Assembly: GCA_965206405.1 (NCBI GenBank)
Contig: CBDBJQ010000006.1
Location: 372,001 to 436,000, forward strand
DNA length: 64,000 nt
Source of the DNA: CBDBJQ01 sp965206405
GTDB lineage: Bacteria > Pseudomonadota > Alphaproteobacteria > UBA8366
Direction of reading: 5' to 3'
Shown: positions 26,389 through 35,300 of the stretch, piece after piece
Numbering within the stretch: the first letter of the stretch is position 1
Layout: each line of letters starts with the position of its first letter
Made by a program: the position numbers and the translations under genes
Notes under the pieces: model-generated
Told to the model about the DNA's origin: nothing
Databases searched by the model: none
The model's input: only the letters and a program-made list of their open reading frames with translations

Positions 26389-27369
26389 TCAGTGACGGGC
26401 GTAGTGGCCGCCCCGGCGATAGGTATCCATGTAGGTCGGCAGCATCGCCTCGACGGTCGTGGGCTGGATGTCGAGATCGACGAGGGTTCTGACGTCTTTG
26501 CCAACGACATTGTCACGTTTCAGCAGCCGCGCTTGGTCGCGGGTCAGGGGCGGCGAGGGAAAAATCTCCATTGCCAGCCCGATAACATAGGCAAGGAACC
26601 CCGGCAGCGGCACCAGCGGTCTTTTGTGGCCAGTTTCCTCCAGCACAAGCCGCATCAGTTCGAGAAAGCTGTAAATCCGGGGTCCACCGAGCTCGTAAAT
26701 CTCGCCCCGCGCTTCCGGGTGGTCGAGAGAGGCGATGACGGCGTCGGCGACGTCGCCGACATAGACCGGTTGGAACCGGGGTCCGCCGCCGCCGAACCAG
26801 TCGATTCGTCCACCGGAAATGCGCGGCGGCCCGCAGCCGGGAACCGGCAGTGGCAGCGGTAACCGGGCAAGCGCGGCGAAACGGTTGAAAAAGACATCAT
26901 GCGGGCCGAACACGATGCTTGGCCGGAGAATGGTGGCCTCGGGGAAAGCCGCGCGGACCGCGGCCTCTCCGGCGGCCTTGCTGCGGGCGTAGTGCGCGGG
27001 GGATACGGCATCGGCTCCGATTGACGAAAGGTGGACGAGGCTCTTTACGCCCTCTGCCGCCGCCAGCTGGGCAATTCTGCCGGCGCTTCCGACATGAACG
27101 GTATCAAACTTCTGGCGCCGGGTCTCATACAGGATGCCGACGAGATTGATGACCTCGTCGGCGCCCTGGAGCGCCGTCCGGACCGAGGGAGTATCGCGCA
27201 CATTGACCTGGCAGGGTGTGACCTGGCCGACATCGCCCATCGGCTTGAGGAACAAGGCCGCTTCCGGATCGCGTACGGCGACACGGATCTGATCGCCGCG
27301 TTTGGCCAGCCGGGAGACGACGTGTCGGCCGATGAATCCCGAGCCGCCGAATACCGTGACTGTTGCCAT
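26389..27369 (-). CDS. Complex I NDUFA9-subunit-like NAD(P)-binding protein
   Basis: A 326-aa atypical SDR of the NDUFA9/YwnB-like group: FGGSGFIGRHVVSRLAKRG cofactor loop at 8-26, LVGILYE, then HLSSIGADAVSPAHYARSKAAGE with the YxxxK-like pair and ILRPSIVFGP. The eukaryotic counterpart is an accessory subunit of NADH dehydrogenase; bacterial members may help ubiquinone or lipid metabolism. Beside uppP in many alphaproteobacteria. A segment around residues 180-195 is rich in Pro/Gly (LPVPGCGPPRISGG) and longer than usual. Confidence 0.87.
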   Translation of the reverse strand: MATVTVFGGSGFIGRHVVSRLAKRGDQIRVAVRDPEAALFLKPMGDVGQVTPCQVNVRDTPSVRTALQGADEVINLVGILYETRRQKFDTVHVGSAGRIAQLAAAEGVKSLVHLSSIGADAVSPAHYARSKAAGEAAVRAAFPEATILRPSIVFGPHDVFFNRFAALARLPLPLPVPGCGPPRISGGRIDWFGGGGPRFQPVYVGDVADAVIASLDHPEARGEIYELGGPRIYSFLELMRLVLEETGHKRPLVPLPGFLAYVIGLAMEIFPSPPLTRDQARLLKRDNVVGKDVRTLVDLDIQPTTVEAMLPTYMDTYRRGGHYARH

Positions 27370-27514
27370 GTCGACCTGTGCTTCGCTGCCTGCTTGGCCT
27401 GGGTCCGGAACCTTGTTTTGGGGCCTTGCTCCAGGGTTCTCAATAGTGCGGGAACGGGCTCTGTGTCAAAGGTCCCGACTGCGGTTTCCGGCTGTGGATG
27501 GCGATGCCGGTATG

Positions 27515-27543
27515 TTGACATTGAAGATGCCGCCGCCGACATT
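27515..27543 (+). promoter_or_regulatory. Candidate promoter of tRNA-Leu
   Basis: A consensus -35 TTGACA (27515-27520), 17-base spacer and GACATT (27538-27543) as a weak -10. The tRNA starts 9 bases after the -10, which is close, so the transcript would have almost no leader. Confidence 0.45.
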
Positions 27544-27552
27544 CCGCTCAGT

Positions 27553-27639
27553 GCCCAGGTGGCGGAATTGGTAGACGCGCAGGTTTCAGGTACCTGTGGG
27601 GGAAACCCCGTGGAAGTTCGAGTCTTCTCCTGGGCACCA
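27553..27639 (+). tRNA. tRNA-Leu (anticodon CAG)
   Basis: The 87-base gene folds as a class II tRNA with a long variable arm (TGTGGGGGAAACCCCGTG region). The 7-bp acceptor stem GCCCAGG pairs with CCTGGGC, discriminator A, encoded CCA at 27637-27639. The anticodon stem CAGGT/ACCTG holds the loop TTCAGGT with anticodon CAG at 27597-27599, reading CUG, the main Leu codon of a high-GC genome. Confidence 0.97.
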
Positions 27640-27702
27640 CGCCGCTCCGCCGCCACAGAGTTTGAGCCGCTTTAAGGCCGGATTTAAGGCCGGGGAGATC
27701 TC

Positions 27703-28323
27703 TTGAAACCGAAGATCGAACTCCACGCCGGCGATCTGCCTGAAGGCGTCGATCTCGGGCCGGTCATTGCGGTCGACACCGAGACGCTCGGGCTGAAGAC
27801 GACCCGGGACCGTCTGTGTCTGGTCCAGCTCTCGGCTGGCGATGGCGTGTGCCATGCCGTTCAGTTCACCCCCGGGGCCTACCGTGCGCCGAATCTCTGT
27901 CGTCTCCTCGTGGATCCGGACAGACTCAAGCTCTTTCACTTTGCGCGCTTCGACCTCGCTGCCATCAAGCATTATCTCGGTGCTGTCGCTGAGCCGGTCT
28001 ACTGCACTAGAACCGCATCCCGCCTGATCCGCACATACACCGGGAATCACGGCCTCAAGGATCTGTGCGCCGAGATTCTCGGTGTGAAGATCCCCAAAGA
28101 GCAGCAGTCCTCCGACTGGGGTGCGGACAAGCTGAGCCAGCAGCAGCTGGAATATGCGGCCAAGGACGTGATCTACCTGCACAAGCTCAAGGAAGATCTG
28201 GACGCCCGTCTGGAGCGGGAGGGGCGTTTGGAGCTGGCCCAGGCGGTGTTCGAGTTTTTGCCGGCGCGCGCCAGCCTTGACCTGGTTGGTTTTGCCGACG
28301 AGGACATTCTTGCCCACAGTTGA
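27703..28323 (+). CDS. rnd: Ribonuclease D-like 3'-5' exonuclease
   Basis: A 206-aa DEDD exonuclease, the short alphaproteobacterial form without HRDC domains. Exo I DTETLGL, exo II FHFARFDLAAIKHYLG and exo III YAAKDVIYLHKLKEDL are in order, so the metal-binding acidic residues and catalytic Tyr are present. It starts with TTG; GGGGAG lies 5 bases upstream, supporting this start. The family trims the 3' ends of tRNA precursors, fitting its place 64 bases behind tRNA-Leu. Confidence 0.92.
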   Translation: MKPKIELHAGDLPEGVDLGPVIAVDTETLGLKTTRDRLCLVQLSAGDGVCHAVQFTPGAYRAPNLCRLLVDPDRLKLFHFARFDLAAIKHYLGAVAEPVYCTRTASRLIRTYTGNHGLKDLCAEILGVKIPKEQQSSDWGADKLSQQQLEYAAKDVIYLHKLKEDLDARLEREGRLELAQAVFEFLPARASLDLVGFADEDILAHS

Positions 28324-28510
28324 CGCGATCCCCGGCTTCGGCCCGCGCAGGCGGGGCGGCAGACAGGACGCCGGGAAATCCCGTGTCGCCAGGGGCCTGG
28401 TGGCACCGGCGGCTGCCTTGCTGGGGCCTCACGCGTTGACCGTGCACGCCCAGCGTGCATAATCCCGAAGCTATACCGGAAAGTGGCGCAACGCGCCCTC
28501 GGGAGCGGGT

Positions 28511-29509
28511 ATGAAAGCGTCCCAAAATAAGCGCATCCGGAACAGCGCCTGGACGCAGGATCTGGAGACTGCCCGCCGCGTACTTGATCTCGAGGGTGAA
28601 GGTCTTCGGCGCCTTGCCGAGTCCGTGGACGAAAACTTTGGGCGCGTTGTCGACTGCATCGCCGCCGTCACCGGCCGTGTCATCGTCACCGGCATGGGCA
28701 AGAGCGGCCATATTGGCCACAAGATCGCAGCCACTCTCGCATCGACCGGAACGCCCGCCTTTTACGTGCATCCCGGAGAGGCCAGTCACGGCGATCTCGG
28801 CATGATCACCGCCGGCGATGCGGTGCTCGCGCTGTCGAACTCGGGCGAAACGCCAGAATTGCGGGATCTCGTGGAATATGCCCGTCGGTTTTCCATTCCT
28901 CTTGTCACCATCACCTCGAAGCCGGACAGCACCCTTGCCGAGTTGGCGGATGTCGCTCTCCTGCTACCGGCTGTGGGCGAGGCGTGTCCGATGGGGCTGG
29001 CCCCGACCACGTCGACAACGATGTCGCTGGCGCTCGGGGATGCACTTGCAGTCGCTTTGCTTGAGCGCCGGAATTTCTCGAACCAGGATTTCCGGCTGTT
29101 CCATCCCGGGGGCCGGATCGGCAATAGCCTCTTGCGGGTTTCCGATTTGATGCATTCCGGCGACGCCCTGCCGCTGGTAGGCGAAGACGCGGTAATGCAT
29201 GAGGCCATTCTCGTGATGACCGAGAAACGTTTCGGCTGCCTGGGCGTGGTCGGTGAGGATGGCGGTCTGGCCGGAATCGTGACCGACGGGGATCTGCGCC
29301 GGACCCTCTCGGCGGATCTCCTCGACCGGCAGGTCACGGAGGTGATGACGCGGAAGCCGGCCACCGTCAGGTCCCAAGCTCTGGCCGGGGAGGCGGTTGC
29401 GCTGATGAACGCCCGCAAGATCACTAATCTCTTCGTGGTCGAGGACGGTGCCGCCGGGCCGACCGGCATTCTGCACATCCACGACTGTCTCAATGCCGGG
29501 GTCGCTTGA
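28511..29509 (+). CDS. kdsD: D-arabinose-5-phosphate isomerase
   Basis: A 332-aa enzyme that makes arabinose 5-phosphate, the first step to KDO for lipopolysaccharide. An N-terminal SIS domain (ITGMGKSGHIGHKIAATLAS-like strand from about 56, ALSNSGETPEL) is followed by two CBS modules (from about 210; DLMHSGDALPLV and EVMTRKPATV). It begins the LPS-export run: its 3' end overlaps lptC by 17 bases. Confidence 0.95.
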   Translation: MKASQNKRIRNSAWTQDLETARRVLDLEGEGLRRLAESVDENFGRVVDCIAAVTGRVIVTGMGKSGHIGHKIAATLASTGTPAFYVHPGEASHGDLGMITAGDAVLALSNSGETPELRDLVEYARRFSIPLVTITSKPDSTLAELADVALLLPAVGEACPMGLAPTTSTTMSLALGDALAVALLERRNFSNQDFRLFHPGGRIGNSLLRVSDLMHSGDALPLVGEDAVMHEAILVMTEKRFGCLGVVGEDGGLAGIVTDGDLRRTLSADLLDRQVTEVMTRKPATVRSQALAGEAVALMNARKITNLFVVEDGAAGPTGILHIHDCLNAGVA

Positions 29510-30251
29510 GACAGTGGCGCAGACGACGACCCAGGCAGGAGCTGCATCGCCGACGGACACGGCCTCCCTTCTCTCGCCGACCGCAAGGGTCATTGTCGAC
29601 AGGTCCACCGTGGTCAGGCTGATGAAGATTCTGTTGCCGGCGGCAGCGGCAGTCATGGTGCTGGTGGTCCTGGCCTGGCCCCGGTTTGCGCCGCCGCTTT
29701 CCGATCCGGTGTCCGCCGAGCCCGGAAGCGGGGCGGCCGGCAATACTTCCAGGCTGGTGATGATCAATCCCCGCTATACGGGGCAGGACGACCAGGACCG
29801 GCCTTTCGCCATCGGTGCGGAGCTGGCCGAGCCCCAGGGCGTGAATGGCGCGGAGATTCTTCTCACCAGGCCGCGGGCCGATTTGGTCATCACTGACGGG
29901 GTGCAGGTCGCCGCGACCGCGGATCGCGGCCGCTATCTCCGGCGCAAGGAGTTGCTCATTTTGGGCGGTGCCGTCACCCTGCGCCGGAACTCCCTTTACG
30001 AGGTCACCACCGGCGAGATGTCCGTCGATCTCGAGAAGGGCAGGGCAATCAGCCATGCGGGTACCACCGGCAAGGGGGAATTCGGCAAATTCGTGGCTGA
30101 CGGCCTCGAGATTCTCGACCAGGGGAAACGAATCCGCCTGGTTGGAAAAAGCAAGATGTGGATCACGGGTGGGCCTAGTTCCGATTCCGGTTCCAGTGAT
30201 CCGGTCACTGTAGGATCGGGAAATTCCGTGAGCGGGAACGCCTCCCAATGA
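29493..30251 (+). CDS. lptC: LPS export periplasmic-bridge protein LptC
   Basis: A 252-aa bitopic inner-membrane protein that hands LPS from LptB2FG to LptA. One transmembrane segment (about 44-67, LLPAAAAVMVLVVLAWPRF) follows a cytosolic tail. The rest is the beta-jellyroll domain with regularly spaced strands (RADLVITDGVQVAATADRG, GAVTLRRNSLYEV). The ATG overlapping kdsD is chosen for position; a later start at the GTG/ATG closer to the membrane segment is possible. The tail ends in a Ser/Gly-rich stretch. Confidence 0.85.
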   Translation: MPGSLETVAQTTTQAGAASPTDTASLLSPTARVIVDRSTVVRLMKILLPAAAAVMVLVVLAWPRFAPPLSDPVSAEPGSGAAGNTSRLVMINPRYTGQDDQDRPFAIGAELAEPQGVNGAEILLTRPRADLVITDGVQVAATADRGRYLRRKELLILGGAVTLRRNSLYEVTTGEMSVDLEKGRAISHAGTTGKGEFGKFVADGLEILDQGKRIRLVGKSKMWITGGPSSDSGSSDPVTVGSGNSVSGNASQ

Positions 30252-30273
30252 GGCCCTGCGACGAGGCCCCTCG

Positions 30274-31110
30274 ATGAGGGGGGCCGTCATCCTCGCCGTT
30301 GCGGGTGTGGTGTTTGCCATCGGCGCCGGGTCGCTTTCGGCCGCGGAGCCGCGAGACTCGGCGATCTCGATCGAGGCGGATTCGAGCATCGAATGGGTGC
30401 CCGGAGAGTCGCGCTACACCGCGAGTGGCAACGTGCTTCTAGTGCGCGACAACATGCAGCTGCAAGCCGATTTCGCCACAGCGTTCTACACCGAGGGCGA
30501 GGCCACCGGCGCGGTGAGGAAACTCGACCGTCTCGAGGCGTCGGGCCATGTGCGCATCGCATCCCGTGGCGAGGCGGCATGGCGGGTGCGCGGCGAGCGG
30601 GCCACCTACCGGCACGCGACCGAGGATTTTACGGTTGAGGGAGACGGTCTGAATCTGGAATTCGCCGATACTGTGGTCCAGGCAGAAGAGCGCCTGGAAT
30701 ACCGGGGCCGGGAGCAGCTCTTCCTTGCCAAAGGCAATGCCGTTCTGATCTCGCGGGATCGTCGCCTGCGCACCGATCTTCTCTCAGCAACGCTAAAACA
30801 GGACGCCAGGGGAGAATGGCAGATCGCCAGGGTAGATGCGCGGGGCGGAGTCCACATCTCAACCTCGGCGGGAATTGTAACGGCGCGCAACGGCACCTAT
30901 AGGCCGACTTCCGGGACCATGACCGTCACCGGCGACGTAAGGGTCACGCGCGCCGGGATCCAGCTGAACGGGGAAAAAGCCGTGATTGACCTGAAAAGCG
31001 GCGCGAGCCGCCTTCTCGGCACCGGGGGCAGGAGGGTGACCGGGGTCATCTGGCCGAGCCGCCTATCTTCCGAGGATAGAGAGCGGGTAAAAGGGGAAGA
31101 AGGCGGGTGA
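30274..31110 (+). CDS. lptA: LPS transport protein LptA
   Basis: A 278-aa periplasmic OstA-domain protein with a signal peptide (1-23, ending LSA). Repeating beta strands such as SRYTASGNVLLVRDNMQLQA, GHVRIASRGE and KGNAVLISRDRRLRTD form the jellyroll that carries LPS across the periplasm. Its length exceeds E. coli LptA, as in many alphaproteobacteria, with a polar C-terminal tail (DRERVKGEEGG). The stop overlaps the lptB start as TGATG. Confidence 0.92.
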   Translation: MRGAVILAVAGVVFAIGAGSLSAAEPRDSAISIEADSSIEWVPGESRYTASGNVLLVRDNMQLQADFATAFYTEGEATGAVRKLDRLEASGHVRIASRGEAAWRVRGERATYRHATEDFTVEGDGLNLEFADTVVQAEERLEYRGREQLFLAKGNAVLISRDRRLRTDLLSATLKQDARGEWQIARVDARGGVHISTSAGIVTARNGTYRPTSGTMTVTGDVRVTRAGIQLNGEKAVIDLKSGASRLLGTGGRRVTGVIWPSRLSSEDRERVKGEEGG

Positions 31111-31889
31111 TGGAGCAGAGCGAGTTCCCGTCTGCGGAGATCGACAATAGCGGTCTGAAGCTGGTATCGGAGAATCCCGGCCTGGTGGCGCGCAATCTCA
31201 GCAAGCAGTACCGCCGCCATCCCGTGCTTCGCAACATCACCCTGTCGCTGCAACGCGGCGAGGCGGTTGGCCTGCTCGGGCCGAACGGCGCCGGCAAGAC
31301 GACCTGTTTTTACATTCTAACTGGTCTCATTGCACCGGACAGTGGCGGCATCTTCCTTGATGGCGAGGATGTCACTGCCCTGCCGATGTATCGCCGGAGT
31401 CGTCTCGGTCTCAGTTATCTGCCGCAGGAACCTTCGGTCTTTCGGGGCATGACGGTCGAGGAAAACATCCGCGCTGTCGTTGAAGCAAGCGAGCGCGACG
31501 GACAGGTCCGCAAGACCCTGCTTGAGGCACTTCTCGCCGAGTTCTCTCTCACGCATCTGCGGGGCACGATGGCGACGACCCTGTCCGGAGGAGAGCGCCG
31601 TCGGGTTGAGATCGCCCGGGCTCTAGCGTCGCGGCCGCACTTCATGCTGCTCGACGAGCCGCTCGCCGGCATCGACCCGATTGCCCTCGTGGCCATCCAG
31701 GAGCTGATCGCGCAGTTGAAAAACCGCGGTCTTGGCGTTCTGATCACCGACCACAACGTGCGCGAGACGCTCAAGATTGTCGACCGCGCCTACATCATCC
31801 ATGAGGGCGTGATGCTGATGGAAGGGCGGCCAGAGGAAATCCAAAACCACGAGGGTGTCCGCAAGGTGTATCTCGGAGATCAATACTAG
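31110..31889 (+). CDS. lptB: LPS export ABC transporter ATPase LptB
   Basis: A 259-aa ABC ATPase. Walker A GPNGAGKTT, the Q-loop LPQEPSVF, signature LSGGERRRVEIARAL, Walker B FMLLDEP and switch His TDHNVRETL are all present. It powers extraction of LPS from the inner membrane with LptF and LptG, which are not in this window. Start at the ATG in the TGATG overlap with lptA; a GTG one codon earlier is also in frame. Confidence 0.97.
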   Translation: MEQSEFPSAEIDNSGLKLVSENPGLVARNLSKQYRRHPVLRNITLSLQRGEAVGLLGPNGAGKTTCFYILTGLIAPDSGGIFLDGEDVTALPMYRRSRLGLSYLPQEPSVFRGMTVEENIRAVVEASERDGQVRKTLLEALLAEFSLTHLRGTMATTLSGGERRRVEIARALASRPHFMLLDEPLAGIDPIALVAIQELIAQLKNRGLGVLITDHNVRETLKIVDRAYIIHEGVMLMEGRPEEIQNHEGVRKVYLGDQY

Positions 31890-31949
31890 GTTTTCTGGCA
31901 TCACCCTTCCGAGCCCGATCCCGTCCGTTGCGGCCCCGATCATCCGATC

Positions 31950-33440
31950 ATGACGATTTCACAACGTTTGCGCACCCGCCAGAGCCAGGCTCCGGTCATG
32001 ACGCGGCAGATGCAGCAGGCGATGCGCCTGCTGCATCTGCCGCACGCCGAACTCGCTGACCTGGTTGGCCGGGAGCTGGCCGACAATCCGCTGCTGCAGC
32101 GAATGTCGGAGGAGAGCACCCTGGCAGCGGACGCATCCTCTCCTGCTGCCGACGTATCGACCGCCTCTGACGTTGCCTCCGATACCGCCCCGGCCATCAC
32201 CGCCTGGGGTCTTGACGATCCCACCGGCCTTGCCGGAGGAGCCGGTCGAAGCGGGTTTCCGCCTTATACGATGACGGTGCTCCGGGCCGGATCCCGCAAA
32301 GGAGGCTCCGTGCGCTCGGTTTCGGCCGAGGCGGGCGCCGTGCTGGAGGAAACGGTCGCCAATCCGGGAACGCTTCGCTCCCATCTTCTTGGACAGCTCG
32401 CCCTTGAGGTGCCCGACGCTGCTGGACAGGCGATCGGCATGGTGCTGATTGACCATCTCGACGAAACCGGCTGGCTGACGGCCTCACCGGAAGAGATAGC
32501 GGAGGATGCCGGGGTGCCGGCAGTGTTGGTCGCGGCTGTCCTTGCCAGGCTCCAGGCCTTTGATCCGCCAGGAATCTTCGCGCGCAGCCTTCGGGAGTGT
32601 CTCGCCCTGCAGCTCGCCGAGCGGGATCGGCTCGATCCAGCGATGCAGGCGCTACTCGACAATCTCGATTCCCTGGCCTCGGGCGACCTGCCGTCCCTTG
32701 CAGCGTCCTGCGGTGTGGACGCCGACAAACTCGCAAGCATGGTCGTTGAGATTCGCAGTCTCGATCCGAAACCCGGCCTGAGGTTCGAAGACGCCCCTGT
32801 CGAGATCCTGATACCGGATATCTTGTTGCAGAAATCGGCCGATGGCGACTGGCGGCTTGAGCTCAATCCCGAGACTCTGCCGCGTGTCGTCGTCGACGCG
32901 GACTATTATGCGACGGTGCGCGCCGGCACCCGCAACGCCAAGGAGGCGAACTATGTCCGCGAGCAGTTCCAGAACGCTAACTGGCTGGTCCGATGCCTCC
33001 ATCGGCGGGCCTTGACGATGCTTGCGGTGGCGGGCGAGATCGTGCGGCTGCAGGACGGATTCCTGCGCAGCGGAATCCGGCATCTGCGCCCGCTGACCTT
33101 GCGGGCGGTCGCCACGGCGGTCAATCTCCATGAGAGCACGGTCAGCCGGGTCGTCGCCAACAAGTCGGTGGCGACGCCCCGGGGTGTATTCAGCCTTAAA
33201 TTCTTCTTCACCACAGCTCTTTCCAGTCTCGACGGTGAACCTGCACGGTCGGCGGCGGCGGTCCGTTTCCGCATCCGGGAGATGGTGGGTGGAGAATCGT
33301 TGGCGGGGGCGCTGTCCGACGCTGCGATTGCTGCCCGTCTGCGTGACGAGGGTGTCGATATCGCCCGCCGCACGGTGGCCAAATACCGCGAAACGATGCG
33401 GATCGGCTCTTCTGTCGAGCGCCGCCGCGGCATCTCCTGA
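31950..33440 (+). CDS. rpoN: RNA polymerase sigma-54 factor
   Basis: A 496-aa sigma-54. The Gln/Leu-rich activator region is at the N-terminus (TRQMQQAMRLLHLPHAEL), followed by an acidic variable linker, the core-binding region, the helix-turn-helix and the C-terminal RpoN box ARRTVAKYRE followed by RIGSSVERRR. It directs RNA polymerase to -24/-12 promoters with activator ATPases, for nitrogen and many other genes. In relatives hpf and ptsN follow directly, but here a transposon remnant separates them by 660 bases. Confidence 0.97.
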   Translation: MTISQRLRTRQSQAPVMTRQMQQAMRLLHLPHAELADLVGRELADNPLLQRMSEESTLAADASSPAADVSTASDVASDTAPAITAWGLDDPTGLAGGAGRSGFPPYTMTVLRAGSRKGGSVRSVSAEAGAVLEETVANPGTLRSHLLGQLALEVPDAAGQAIGMVLIDHLDETGWLTASPEEIAEDAGVPAVLVAAVLARLQAFDPPGIFARSLRECLALQLAERDRLDPAMQALLDNLDSLASGDLPSLAASCGVDADKLASMVVEIRSLDPKPGLRFEDAPVEILIPDILLQKSADGDWRLELNPETLPRVVVDADYYATVRAGTRNAKEANYVREQFQNANWLVRCLHRRALTMLAVAGEIVRLQDGFLRSGIRHLRPLTLRAVATAVNLHESTVSRVVANKSVATPRGVFSLKFFFTTALSSLDGEPARSAAAVRFRIREMVGGESLAGALSDAAIAARLRDEGVDIARRTVAKYRETMRIGSSVERRRGIS

Positions 33441-33517
33441 CAGAGGCTCGTTCCCGGAAACCGTTCCGAGTGCGCCCGTATTCCGAGCAGTCGTAGACGG
33501 CGTAAGGCTGGCTATCG

Positions 33518-33823
33518 ATGATATATCGCCACGCCCCGCCTGTCGGCAGTGTCGGGGATTCCTATGACAATGCCATGGCCGAAACGATCAACGGCCTGTT
33601 CAAAGCTGATGTCATTCACTGGCGCGGGCCATGGCGCAGCTTTGATGCTGTGGAATACGCCACTCTCGAATGGGTGGATTGGTTCAATAACCGACGCCTG
33701 CTGGAGCCTATCGGGAACATCCCACCAGCAGAGGCCGAGGCAAACTTCTATGCAACTCTGGAAAGATCAGACATGGCCGCGTAACCAAGACAAATCAGCC
33801 TCCGGTAAACCCGGAGCGGTTCA
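33518..33823 (+). mobile_element. Right-end remnant of an IS3-family insertion sequence
   Basis: From 33518 to 33784 an 88-codon open frame encodes the last part of an IS3-type OrfB integrase: GSVGDSYDNAMAETINGLFK with the D of DDE and then YATLEWVDWFNNRRLLEPIG, which contains the final catalytic Glu region, ending SDMAA. Homology begins near codon 7 (about 33535), so the 5' two-thirds and orfA are missing. The right terminal inverted repeat, reading inwards TGAACCGCTCCGGGTTTACC, is at 33823-33798. No left end is seen, so it cannot move by itself. Confidence 0.88.
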
Positions 33824-34104
33824 CTGGGTAGCAGGATGGCAAGTGGTGCCCCACCTTTCCGACCGTCCAGGTGGCTTTCCGAGGCTGTTTTGAGGGTAGC
33901 TTCTTTTATGTTTTTGAGTCTTTGTTTACAGGGTGTCCGGGGCTCGTCGGGCCGTGTCACTATTGACTCGCACGGGGGTGATGACTAAGTGTGCGACATC
34001 CTTCAGGTCCCGTTTCGCGATAACCCGCGCTCCAACTCCGTACCCTGGGTCGTGTCACCGTTCAGGGATGCCCAGAACCGGAAATTGAACCGAAAATTCC
34101 AGCG
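33824..34104. other. Spacer between IS remnant and hpf
   Basis: About 280 bases of lower-GC DNA with a T-rich run near 33903-33930. It must include the host DNA originally upstream of hpf and possibly debris of the insertion. A minus-strand frame here (KQRLKNIKEATLKTASES) is not recognisable. No clear -24/-12 (TGGCAC-N5-TTGC) promoter for hpf was found. Confidence 0.4.
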
Positions 34105-34692
34105 ATGAAACTTTCCATTCATGGTAAGCAGCTCGATATCGAGACGGCGGTGCGCACCTACATGGAAGAGCATCTTCCCGAGGCTGTCGGAAAGTATTTC
34201 GAGGGCGCTGTGGACGGCCAGGTGGCGCTGACCAAGGACGGCCCGGACTGCCGGGCCGACATCCAGGTGCATGTCGGCAAGGGTATCCAGGTGCGGGGAA
34301 GCGCCCGCGCCGGGGATGTCCGTTCGGCCTTCGATTCCGCAGTCGGCCATGTCACCAAGCAGCTGCGACGCTACAAGCGGCGTCTGCGGGACCATCACCG
34401 CGGCATCGATGACGGGGCACCCGCGATCGCCGCCCAGCAATACGTGCTTGCTGACGAAGACAAGGCTGAGGAGGATCAATTGCCGGACCAGCCGGTTATC
34501 GTTGCGGAGCTGGAAACCCGCATCGAAACGCTGACCACGAGCGAGGCGGTGATGCGCATGAATCTCGCATCCCAGTCGGTGATGATGTTCCGCAACGCCG
34601 CCCATGGCGGCCTCAACATGATCTATCTCCGCGAGGACGGGAACATCGGCTGGATCGATCCGCGCGGTGTGCGCGAGGCCTACCGGAACTGA
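34105..34692 (+). CDS. hpf: Ribosome hibernation promoting factor, long form
   Basis: A 195-aa protein with an N-terminal S30AE domain (1-100, MKLSIHGKQLDIETAVRTYM; basic VTKQLRRYKRRLRDHHRG) that blocks the decoding site, a linker, and a C-terminal dimerisation domain (about 132-195, PVIVAELETRIETLTTSEAV) that pairs ribosomes into 100S particles. The two-domain form is standard in alphaproteobacteria. It precedes ptsN by 36 bases, so the two are likely one transcript. Confidence 0.95.
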   Translation: MKLSIHGKQLDIETAVRTYMEEHLPEAVGKYFEGAVDGQVALTKDGPDCRADIQVHVGKGIQVRGSARAGDVRSAFDSAVGHVTKQLRRYKRRLRDHHRGIDDGAPAIAAQQYVLADEDKAEEDQLPDQPVIVAELETRIETLTTSEAVMRMNLASQSVMMFRNAAHGGLNMIYLREDGNIGWIDPRGVREAYRN

Positions 34693-34728
34693 TGCGGACC
34701 GGAACCGCACAATGAACATCCCCACGCA

Positions 34729-35193
34729 ATGAATATCGTCGAATTTCTGGCGCCGGAGATGGTGATCGCCCACCTTCCGGTGACCTCCAAGAAGCAGGCT
34801 CTTCAGGAGCTGGCCCGCCGCGCTGGTGAAATTACCGGCATCGGAGCGCGCGAGATTCTCGACGCCCTGATCGAGCGGGAGCGGCTCGGCACCACCGGGA
34901 TCGGCAACGGCATAGCCATTCCGCACAGCAAGCTCGCTGGTCTCGAAAGTATGTGCGGGCTGTTCGCCCGTCTCGAAAAACCGGTCGGATTCGACGCCAT
35001 CGACGACGAGCCGGTCGATCTGATCTTCCTGCTTCTCGCACCGGAGGGCGCGGGAGCGGAGCATCTCAAGGCCCTGGCCAGGGTGTCGCGCCTGATGCGC
35101 GACGGCGAGATCTGCGCGAAACTTCGCGGTTCCAGGGATGCCGGGGCACTGTATGCGCTTCTCACCCAGCGTGCCGAGGCGCCGGCGGCCTGA
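34729..35193 (+). CDS. ptsN: Nitrogen-regulatory PTS EIIA component
   Basis: A 154-aa EIIA-Ntr protein. The phosphorylated His is in GIAIPHSKL (about 61-69), after the strand GTTGIGNG. It receives phosphate from the PtsP-PtsO chain and signals nitrogen and potassium status to transporters and regulators. The rpoN-hpf-ptsN linkage is conserved in proteobacteria. The C-terminus (RAEAPAA) is slightly longer than in enterics. Confidence 0.95.
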   Translation: MNIVEFLAPEMVIAHLPVTSKKQALQELARRAGEITGIGAREILDALIERERLGTTGIGNGIAIPHSKLAGLESMCGLFARLEKPVGFDAIDDEPVDLIFLLLAPEGAGAEHLKALARVSRLMRDGEICAKLRGSRDAGALYALLTQRAEAPAA

Positions 35194-35300
35194 TTCCCAG
35201 CCTCCCAGTAGCCTCCCAACCCCGATCGCCCGGCTTCTGGCTTCCTGGTTCCGAATTCCGGTGGGGCGGGCGCCTGCTCGACAGGGCGGTCGGCTAGCGG

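Noticed and set aside
33748..33960. A 70-codon minus-strand frame after the IS remnant (KQRLKNIKEATLKTASES)
   Set aside because: It overlaps the transposase end and terminal repeat and matches no protein I know; it could be IS debris but is not supported as a gene.
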